Shown here: in pieces, positions 28,902 through 34,908 of the stretch | How the letters are laid out: each line of letters starts with the position of its first letter | Position numbering within the stretch: position 1 is the first letter of the stretch | Source of the DNA: an uncultured Pelagibacteraceae bacterium | GTDB lineage: Bacteria; Pseudomonadota; Alphaproteobacteria; Pelagibacterales; Pelagibacteraceae | DNA: 34,908 nucleotides | Direction of reading: 5' to 3' | NCBI GenBank assembly: GCA_902515355.1 | Contig: CABXUA010000009.1 | Coordinates: forward strand, 1-34,908 | Position numbers and translations under genes: made by a program | Notes under the pieces: generated by a model | Seen by the model: only the letters and a program-made list of their open reading frames with translations | What the model was told of the DNA's origin: nothing | The model's database searches: none

Positions 28902-29227
28902 ATACTTAATGTTAATATAATAACTATTGTTAATAATGGAATAGTTATAGCAAATAAATAGAGCAATACACTTGCGACATATTTAGTTTTTTGATCGTGA
29001 ATATAGTCCTCAAATATTTCACTAATACTCAATGCTGAGTAAAAAAAGGCAACAATCATTAAAAGTGACACCAAAAGTTTAGAGGGTTGAGTAGTAAAGA
29101 ATATTAGTACTTCTTCAAAGCTTTTATCATAAATAGAAATTAAACTTATCATGAACCACAGTAATAAAGGTATTAAAATAATCGAACTTACTTTCAAAAA
29201 TACCCATTTTTTTGTAGCGTTAATCAT
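28898..29227 (-). CDS. sdhD: Succinate dehydrogenase membrane anchor SdhD, heme ligand replaced
   Basis: 109 aa with three hydrophobic helices (about 11-32, 50-70, 83-106). The N-terminal [20 protein letters not shown] resembles the alphaproteobacterial SdhD start, and FEDYIHD (72-78) is the family signature. Y75 corresponds to E. coli Tyr83, which binds ubiquinone. The residue eleven before Asp74 is Tyr63 (codon TAC at 29039-29041 on the - strand). In E. coli the same position, eleven before Asp82, is His71, an axial ligand of heme b. Overlaps sdhC by 4 nt and sdhA by 4 nt. The identification is supported by position and signature; overall similarity is low. Confidence 0.88.
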   Translation of the reverse strand: MINATKKWVFLKVSSIILIPLLLWFMISLISIYDKSFEEVLIFFTTQPSKLLVSLLMIVAFFYSALSISEIFEDYIHDQKTKYVASVLLYLFAITIPLLTIVIILTLSI

Positions 29228-29613
29228 TCAAATAATCCTGTTCCTAAAAAATAAATTATTAACGTTAATATAAATGACCCTAAAATAACCAATGCACCTG
29301 TTAATTTAGAAATTTTGAGATCAAAGCCATAACCAAAATCCCAAAACAAATGTCTAATTTCACTTAAAATCTGAAAGCTAAAAGACCAAGTTATTCCAAT
29401 AATTAAAAATTTTCCAAAAAAAGAAATTAAAAAGTTTCTAATAATTTCATAATTTTCTGTACCTAATAAAATTGTTGAAATCCAGAGACATATCAAGGTT
29501 AAGGTAATTATATTTATCACTCCAGTAATTCTATGAACTATTGAAACCAAAGATGAAATGTGCCAACTATAAATTTGTATATGGGGCGATAAAGGATTTT
29601 CTTTATTTTTCAT
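29224..29613 (-). CDS. sdhC: Succinate dehydrogenase cytochrome b556 subunit SdhC, heme ligand replaced
   Basis: 129 aa with three hydrophobic helices. The signature PLSPHIQIYSW and SIVHRITG (24-31) is typical; S24 and R28 match the E. coli quinone-site Ser27 and Arg31. EIRHLFWDFGY (85-95) matches the second signature. E. coli SdhC aligns without gaps over FFxKF to RH, and there the heme b ligand His84 corresponds to Gln81 here (codon CAG, 29371-29373 on the - strand). The gene overlaps the end of asd by 11 nt and sdhD by 4 nt. Confidence 0.92.
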   Translation of the reverse strand: MKNKENPLSPHIQIYSWHISSLVSIVHRITGVINIITLTLICLWISTILLGTENYEIIRNFLISFFGKFLIIGITWSFSFQILSEIRHLFWDFGYGFDLKISKLTGALVILGSFILTLIIYFLGTGLFE

Positions 29614-30604
29614 TTAGTTTTTTTATCAAAATTTCAGCGATCTGTACGGAGTTTAAAGCCGCTCCTTTTAATAAATTGTCTGAGACTATCCACATATTTA
29701 ATGCTTTTTTATTGGAATTATCTTTTCTAATTCTAGATACAAAAGTTAAATTATCTCCTTCAGCCTCAGCAGGTGTAATATAACCTCCGTCCTTGCGTTC
29801 ATCAACAACTTTACAGCCTGGCGCTTTTGATAATATTTTTTTCACTTTTTCTAAATCATATTCGTTTTCAAATTCAATATTAACAGACTCTGAATGAGAC
29901 GTTTTAACTGGCACTCTTACACATGTAGCTGTTAGCTCAATCTTTTTATCTAATATTTTTTTTGTTTCATTTTCCATTTTCCACTCCTCTTTGGTGTATC
30001 CATTATCAACAAATGTGTCTATGTGAGGTATTAGATTAAATGCTATTTGTTTTGTAAAATTTTTAGATTTTACAGTTTCTCCTTTAAGATAACTCTCTGT
30101 TTGACTAAACAACTCATCGGTTTGAGCTTTTCCAGCTCCTGAAACTGCTTGATAAGTTGAGACTACAACCCTTTTTATTTTATACTCTTCGTGAAGTGGT
30201 TTTAAAGTTAATACTAATTGAATTGTAGAGCAATTAGGGTTCGCAATAATATTTTTATGTTTTTTCAGCTCATAAGGATTTACCTCAGCAACTACTAAAG
30301 GAACATCTTTTTCCATTCTAAAATATTTTGAATTATCTATAATGATGCTTTTTTTTGAAGCTTTAGGAACCCATTCTTTGGCGATTTCACTTCCAGCAGC
30401 AAAAATGGTAATTTTTGCTTTTGAAAAATCATAATTTTCAAGTTGTTCTACTAATATTTCTTTTTTTTTAAAAGATAATTTTTTTCCAGCGCTTTTCGCT
30501 GATGCTACCAAAAAAAGATCTTTGACTTTAATGCTGGATTTCTCAAGCACTTCAATTATTTTTCTTCCTACGTTGCCGGTGGCACCGATTATTGCTAGAT
30601 TCAT
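29603..30604 (-). CDS. asd: Aspartate-semialdehyde dehydrogenase (Asd)
   Basis: 333 aa NADPH enzyme that reduces aspartyl phosphate to the semialdehyde leading to lysine, threonine and methionine. The N-terminal GATGNVGRKI is the nucleotide site; the nucleophile is C125 in ANPNCSTIQL; YQAVSGAGKAQTDEL and the RVPVKTSHSESV block with the catalytic histidine follow. It lies 13 nt after leuB, as in the alphaproteobacterial leuCDB-asd order, and its end overlaps the sdhC start by 11 nt. That overlap joins an amino-acid operon to the sdh genes. Confidence 0.96.
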   Translation of the reverse strand: MNLAIIGATGNVGRKIIEVLEKSSIKVKDLFLVASAKSAGKKLSFKKKEILVEQLENYDFSKAKITIFAAGSEIAKEWVPKASKKSIIIDNSKYFRMEKDVPLVVAEVNPYELKKHKNIIANPNCSTIQLVLTLKPLHEEYKIKRVVVSTYQAVSGAGKAQTDELFSQTESYLKGETVKSKNFTKQIAFNLIPHIDTFVDNGYTKEEWKMENETKKILDKKIELTATCVRVPVKTSHSESVNIEFENEYDLEKVKKILSKAPGCKVVDERKDGGYITPAEAEGDNLTFVSRIRKDNSNKKALNMWIVSDNLLKGAALNSVQIAEILIKKLNEK

Positions 30605-30617
30605 ATTAATAGTTATT

Positions 30618-31721
30618 TTATTTCAATTTTGAGATAATTGCATCACCCATATCACTGGTGGTAACTTCTTTTTTTCCATTTGACATTATGTCTTTTGTTC
30701 TTATGTCGTCATCTAATACTTTATGGACTGCTGTATCCAGCAAATCAGCTTCTTTTTTAAGATCTAAGGAGTATCTAAATGCCATTGATAAGCTTAATAT
30801 CGTTGCAATTGGATTTGCAACATTTTTACCAGCTATATCAGGAGCAGATCCGTGCACAGGTTCATATAAAGATCTCATTTTACCATTCTTATCTTTTGAA
30901 CCTAGAGAAGCTGAAGGCAACAAACCTAGAGACCCCGTTAACATTGCTGCTTCATCAGATAACATATCCCCAAATAAATTATCGGCTAAAATAATATCAA
31001 ATTGTTTTGGATTTCTTAAAAGTTGCATTGCACAATTGTCAGCTAGCATATGATTTAATTCGATTTTTTTAAAATCTTTATCTCTTAATTTTTGTACCTC
31101 TTCTCTCCATAGAACTCCGGCTTCCATTACGTTTGACTTTTCACAGGAAGTTACTTTATTTTTTCTTTTTTTTGCAAGTTCAAACGCAACCTTAGCAATT
31201 CTTTGTATTTCCCCAGTAGTATAAGAATGAGTGTTTATACCTTTTCTCTCATTATTTTCTATTGGCTCAATACCTCTTGGTTCGCCAAAGTAAATTCCTC
31301 CTGTTAACTCCCTAACTATCATAATATCTAAACCCGAAACTATTTCTGGTTTTAAGGTTGATGAATTAACGAGTTGTTTAAAGCATATCGCAGGTCTTAG
31401 ATTGGCGAACAATTTTAACTCTTTTCTTAATTTTAAAAGGGCTCTCTCAGGTTTTTTGGAAAACTCTAAATTGTCCCATTTGGGTCCACCACAAGCACCA
31501 AGAATTACCGCATCTGACTCTAAAGATTTATAAAAAACTTCATCAGTTATAGGTATTTTGTTTTCATCGATGGATGCACCGCCAATTAATTCTTCCTCAA
31601 TATCAAAATCTAAGGATTTGTTTTTATTAAACCACTCTATAATTTTTCTTACTTCTCTCATTACTTCTGGCCCTACTCCATCTCCAGGTAATAATAAAAT
31701 TTTTCTTTTATTTTTTGGCAT
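30618..31721 (-). CDS. leuB: 3-isopropylmalate dehydrogenase (LeuB)
   Basis: 367 aa from the ATG at 31721 ([20 protein letters not shown]); a TTG at 31733 would overlap leuD by 10 nt and adds four residues without support. The enzyme oxidatively decarboxylates 3-isopropylmalate in leucine synthesis. [10 protein letters not shown], the substrate loop [24 protein letters not shown], the Mg-binding [14 protein letters not shown] and the coenzyme segment [18 protein letters not shown] are all standard. It starts 2 nt after the leuD stop. Confidence 0.95.
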   Translation of the reverse strand: MPKNKRKILLLPGDGVGPEVMREVRKIIEWFNKNKSLDFDIEEELIGGASIDENKIPITDEVFYKSLESDAVILGACGGPKWDNLEFSKKPERALLKLRKELKLFANLRPAICFKQLVNSSTLKPEIVSGLDIMIVRELTGGIYFGEPRGIEPIENNERKGINTHSYTTGEIQRIAKVAFELAKKRKNKVTSCEKSNVMEAGVLWREEVQKLRDKDFKKIELNHMLADNCAMQLLRNPKQFDIILADNLFGDMLSDEAAMLTGSLGLLPSASLGSKDKNGKMRSLYEPVHGSAPDIAGKNVANPIATILSLSMAFRYSLDLKKEADLLDTAVHKVLDDDIRTKDIMSNGKKEVTTSDMGDAIISKLK

Positions 31722-31723
31722 AC

Positions 31724-32320
31724 TTAAATCCAAGTTTTGGTTTGACTCATTTTGCTCTCAAAATTTTCAATGTTTTTAATCTTTTCAAGTGATAAAGCTA
31801 TATCGTCTAGTCCATTAATTAGACACTTTTTTTTAAATGGATCAAGATTAAATTTATAACTTTTATTTCCATAAATAATTAATTGATCTAATAGTTTTAC
31901 TTCTATACTGTGTTTTCTAGAAGAATATTCAGATAATTCTTTAATTGTTTTTTCATCTGTTACAACGGGAAGAATACCATTTTTAAAACAATTATTATAA
32001 AATATATCAGCGAAGCTCTCACTTATTATAACTCTTATACCAAAGTCAACTAAAGCCCAAGGTGCATGTTCTCTTGATGATCCACAACCAAAATTTTTTC
32101 CAGTAATTAATATTTTTGAATTTTTGTAAGGTTCTGAATCTAAAACAAATCCCTGAATCGGATTTCCTTTTTCATCGAATCTCATCTCATAAAATAAACT
32201 TTTGCCAAGACCAGATCTTTTGATTGTTTTTAAAAATTGTTTTGGAATAATTTTATCTGTATCTACATTCATTATTGGAATGCAAGCAGGTATACTTTTA
32301 ATATCTTTAAATTTTTCCAT
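31724..32320 (-). CDS. leuD: 3-isopropylmalate dehydratase small subunit (LeuD)
   Basis: 198 aa swivelling subunit of isopropylmalate isomerase. [15 protein letters not shown], the [19 protein letters not shown] signature, and [16 protein letters not shown] are present. The partner LeuC is encoded 1 nt upstream and LeuB 2 nt downstream, giving the leuC-leuD-leuB order of transcription. Normal length, no oddities. Confidence 0.96.
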   Translation of the reverse strand: MEKFKDIKSIPACIPIMNVDTDKIIPKQFLKTIKRSGLGKSLFYEMRFDEKGNPIQGFVLDSEPYKNSKILITGKNFGCGSSREHAPWALVDFGIRVIISESFADIFYNNCFKNGILPVVTDEKTIKELSEYSSRKHSIEVKLLDQLIIYGNKSYKFNLDPFKKKCLINGLDDIALSLEKIKNIENFESKMSQTKTWI

Positions 32321-32321
32321 T

Positions 32322-33725
32322 TTAATTATTAAATTTTCTCACATCAGACAAATGTCCATCAATGGCAGCTGCCGCAGCCATAGCCGGACTAACTAAATGA
32401 GTTCTTCCTCCTCTTCCTTGTCTTCCTTCAAAATTTCTATTGGACGTAGAGGCACAACGTTCTTTTGGCTTTAATTGATCCTCATTCATACCAAGACACA
32501 TTGAACAACCAGGTTCTCTCCATTCAAAACCAGAATTTTTAAATATTTTATCTAACCCTTCTTGTTCAGCCTGACTTTTAACAAGTCCAGAACCGGGAAC
32601 AACCATAGCATTTACGTGTTCTGCTATTTTTTTGTCTTTTAAAAGTTTAGCAGCTTCTCTGAGGTCCTGAATTCTTCCATTAGTGCAACTACCAATAAAA
32701 ACTTTATCGATTTTTATATCAGTCATTTTTGTATTAGGCTTTAAACCCATATAATCTAAAGATCTTTCCATAGCAGCTCTTCTATCACTATTTTTTTCTT
32801 TGTTTGGATCAGGAACCGAACCATTGACAGGAACTACGTCTTGTGGAGAAGTTCCCCATGTTACTTGTGGTACTACATTTTCTCCTTCGATTGTAACTGT
32901 TTTATCAAAATTACTATTTTGATCAGATTTAAGAGTGCTCCAATAATCTACGGCTTTATCCCATTTTTCTTTTCTTGGAGACATTGGTCGATCTTTTAAA
33001 TATTTAAATGTTTTTTCGTCTGGCTGTATCAATCCTGCTCGAGCTCCACCTTCTATTGTCATATTGCAGACTGTCATTCTTTCTTCCATGGTAAAATTTT
33101 TTATAACCTCTCCAGAAAATTCAATTACATAGCCAGTACCTCCTGCAGTGCCAATAGTACCTATAATTTTTAAAATAACATCTTTTGCAGTTACTCCAGC
33201 CGGAATTTTACCATTAACTTTTAAAAGCAAATTTTTTGATTTTTTTTGAATAAGAGTTTGTGTTGCTAAAACATGTTCAACTTCTGAGGTTCCAATACCA
33301 AATGCTAGCGCACCAAAAGCACCATGCGTTGCAGTATGACTGTCTCCACAGACTATTACTGTTCCAGGTTGAGTGAATCCTTGTTCGGGTCCTATAATAT
33401 GAACTATTCCCTGTCTTTTATCGGTCATATCAAATAAAGGAATTCCAAACTCAGCACAATTTTTTCTTAATGTATCAACTTGTATTTTTGACTCTTGATC
33501 ATTTATACCTTTTGTACGATCTGTTGTTGGAACGTTATGATCAGCTACGGCTAAAGTAAATTTTGGTTTTCTTACTTTTCTTTTTTGTATTCTTAATCCC
33601 TCAAAAGCCTGTGGACTTGTTACTTCGTGAACTAAGTGTCTATCTACATAGAGTAATGAAGTTCCATCAGATTGACTGTGAACAAGATGGTCTTCCCATA
33701 TTTTATCATACAGTGTTTTAGGCAT
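32322..33725 (-). CDS. leuC: 3-isopropylmalate dehydratase large subunit (LeuC)
   Basis: 467 aa aconitase-family subunit. The [4Fe-4S] ligands are C347 (VFIGSCTNG), C407 and C410 (GCSMCLG), the positions known for E. coli Leu[21 protein letters not shown] and the C-terminal [20 protein letters not shown] are characteristic. It follows rplS after 9 nt. There is no leader with leucine codons or an attenuator; the upstream gene is a ribosomal protein, so any leucine control must act elsewhere. Confidence 0.97.
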   Translation of the reverse strand: MPKTLYDKIWEDHLVHSQSDGTSLLYVDRHLVHEVTSPQAFEGLRIQKRKVRKPKFTLAVADHNVPTTDRTKGINDQESKIQVDTLRKNCAEFGIPLFDMTDKRQGIVHIIGPEQGFTQPGTVIVCGDSHTATHGAFGALAFGIGTSEVEHVLATQTLIQKKSKNLLLKVNGKIPAGVTAKDVILKIIGTIGTAGGTGYVIEFSGEVIKNFTMEERMTVCNMTIEGGARAGLIQPDEKTFKYLKDRPMSPRKEKWDKAVDYWSTLKSDQNSNFDKTVTIEGENVVPQVTWGTSPQDVVPVNGSVPDPNKEKNSDRRAAMERSLDYMGLKPNTKMTDIKIDKVFIGSCTNGRIQDLREAAKLLKDKKIAEHVNAMVVPGSGLVKSQAEQEGLDKIFKNSGFEWREPGCSMCLGMNEDQLKPKERCASTSNRNFEGRQGRGGRTHLVSPAMAAAAAIDGHLSDVRKFNN

Positions 33726-33734
33726 TTAAATATA

Positions 33735-34244
33735 TTATTTATTTTTTTCTTTATTAGATTCTTGTTTAGGAGACACTTTTTTTGTCTCTTTTTTGATTTC
33801 TTCTTTTTTTAAATCTTCAATTTTAACATCAGGAGAAACAATTGTTTCTTCTTGATTAGTAGATGAAACATCTAAGCCAATTTTTTTCTTAATTTTTTCA
33901 GCTATTCTAGCCGACTTACCTTTTCTGTTTCTTAAATAATAAAGTTTAGATCTTCTGACATCCCCAGATCTTATTACTTTTATCGAGTCCACAACTGGGC
34001 TATATAATGCAAAAGTTCTTTCAACACCTTCTCCAAAAGAAATTTTTCTTAAAGTAAATGAAGAATTTATATCTCTATTTTTTTTTGCAATACAAACTCC
34101 TTCAAAAAATTGAATTCTCTCTCTTTTACCTTCAACTATTTTAACGCCTACTTTAATAGTGTCGCCAGGAGCAAAGTCAGTGATTTTTTTGTTTGAGACA
34201 ATTTTTTTTACTGCTGCCTTATTTATCTCCTCAATATTTTTCAT
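33735..34244 (-). CDS. rplS: 50S ribosomal protein L19 (bL19) with a charged C-terminal extension
   Basis: 169 aa. The core (about 1-120) is clear: [13 protein letters not shown], the [13 protein letters not shown] block, [43 protein letters not shown]. coli L19 is about 115 aa; here roughly 50 extra residues follow, rich in K and E (for example [14 protein letters not shown]). Such tails are known in alphaproteobacterial L19. Its start overlaps trmD by 14 nt, in the familiar rimM-trmD-rplS order. Confidence 0.95.
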   Translation of the reverse strand: MKNIEEINKAAVKKIVSNKKITDFAPGDTIKVGVKIVEGKRERIQFFEGVCIAKKNRDINSSFTLRKISFGEGVERTFALYSPVVDSIKVIRSGDVRRSKLYYLRNRKGKSARIAEKIKKKIGLDVSSTNQEETIVSPDVKIEDLKKEEIKKETKKVSPKQESNKEKNK

Positions 34245-34908
34245 TTTTTTTCTCTTTAGTGTATTTTTCCCACAAATCTGGTCTCTGGCGTCGTGTTATA
34301 GCCTCTGATTGCGCTAAACGCCAGTCTTTAATTTTAGCATGATCTCCAGATAATAAGACCTCGGGAACACTTTTTTTCTCCCAAATTTGAGGTTTTGTGT
34401 ATTGAGGATATTCTAATAATCCATTTTCAAAGCTCTCATCCTTTTTTGACATATCATTTCCAAGTACATTAGGTAATAATCTTAAAATAGTGTCAATTAC
34501 TACAAAAGAAGCTGACTCTCCTCCAGACAAAATATAATCTCCTATACTGATTTCCTCTATATTTCTTGTGTTCAAAATGCGATCATCAACTCCTTCAAAA
34601 TGTCCGCATATTAAATTAATAGTTTTTTCTTTGGATAATTCTTTTGCAATTTTTTGATCAAATTTTTTTCCCTTTGGTGAAAGATAAAAAATTCTTTCAC
34701 CTTTTTTTATATTGCTGTCTATAGATTTTCCTAAAATATCCGCTTTTAAAAGCATGCCATTTCCACCCCCAAATGGAGTATCATCTACGGTCTTGTGTTT
34801 ATCTTCGGCAGAGTCTCGAATATTTACAGTTTCTAGATCCCATATTTTTTTTTCTAATGCTTTTCCATATAACCCTTTGCTCAAAGGACCAGGAAACATT
34901 TCTGGATA
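34231..34908 (-). CDS. trmD: tRNA (guanine-N1)-methyltransferase TrmD, N-terminus cut by window
   Basis: Methylates G37 of tRNAs next to the anticodon with S-adenosylmethionine. The frame is open to the right edge; the bases before the ATG at 34899 read Tyr-Pro-Glu, giving [12 protein letters not shown], which aligns with the FPEMF start region of TrmD. So that ATG is internal, and about ten residues are missing. [24 protein letters not shown] and the knot signature [12 protein letters not shown] are intact, as is [12 protein letters not shown]. Ends inside rplS (14-nt overlap). Confidence 0.96.
   Translation of the reverse strand, partial: YPEMFPGPLSKGLYGKALEKKIWDLETVNIRDSAEDKHKTVDDTPFGGGNGMLLKADILGKSIDSNIKKGERIFYLSPKGKKFDQKIAKELSKEKTINLICGHFEGVDDRILNTRNIEEISIGDYILSGGESASFVVIDTILRLLPNVLGNDMSKKDESFENGLLEYPQYTKPQIWEKKSVPEVLLSGDHAKIKDWRLAQSEAITRRQRPDLWEKYTKEKKNEKY

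Noticed and set aside
29541-29783. An 80-aa + strand frame over the asd/sdhC junction
   Set aside because: Antisense to two well-supported genes and without recognisable domains; expected by chance in such AT-rich DNA.
33726-33734. Leucine attenuator or leader peptide before leuC
   Set aside because: Only 9 nt separate rplS and leuC; there is no room for a leader peptide or alternative hairpins.

Overview
The window is 34.9 kb of very AT-rich, extremely compact bacterial chromosome. Gene families and gene order are alphaproteobacterial: proA-nadD-rsfS-ctpA-rppH, priA next to the F1 ATP synthase genes, sucCDAB-lpd, sdhCDAB and mdh, and trmD-rplS-leuCDB-asd. The low GC, K/I/N/F-rich proteins, near absence of spacers (the longest is 86 nt) and the presence of mmsA suggest a streamlined marine organism of the SAR11 (Pelagibacter) type. 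That placement is inferred from overall character, not from a marker-gene tree. I see no rRNA, tRNA, riboswitch, CRISPR array, integrase or insertion sequence, and there is no gene-free stretch above 86 nt.

Layout. Positions 1-3457 (+ strand) hold the 3' part of proA, then nadD, rsfS, ctpA and rppH. Positions 3447-18000 (- strand) hold sucC-sucD-sucA-sucB-lpd-priA, an 86-nt gap, then atpH-atpA-atpG-atpD-atpC, whose last gene overlaps rppH tail to tail. Positions 18055-23865 hold a five-gene accessory cassette: a GT2 glycosyltransferase (+), and on the - strand a GNAT acetyltransferase, a GT-C-like membrane glycosyltransferase, a DegT-family aminotransferase and a GMC-type flavin oxidoreductase. 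Positions 23872-34908 (- strand) hold trmD (partial), rplS, leuC, leuD, leuB, asd, sdhC, sdhD, sdhA, sdhB, mmsA and mdh, in transcription order.

The core genes cover much of the oxidative TCA cycle (2-oxoglutarate dehydrogenase, succinyl-CoA synthetase, complex II, malate dehydrogenase) and the F1 head of ATP synthase, plus leucine, aspartate-family, proline and NAD biosynthesis. The cassette splits mdh from sucCDAB, which are adjacent in many alphaproteobacteria. It could form a pathway of oxidation, transamination, N-acylation, polyprenyl-phosphate loading and periplasmic transfer of a surface sugar. This is inference from family membership.

Two observations stand out. First, the cassette itself carries seven homopolymer tracts of 10-11 nt, against three in the rest of the window by hand scan. 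Second, complex II appears to lack both canonical heme b axial histidines (Gln81 in SdhC, Tyr63 in SdhD), while its quinone-site residues are conserved.
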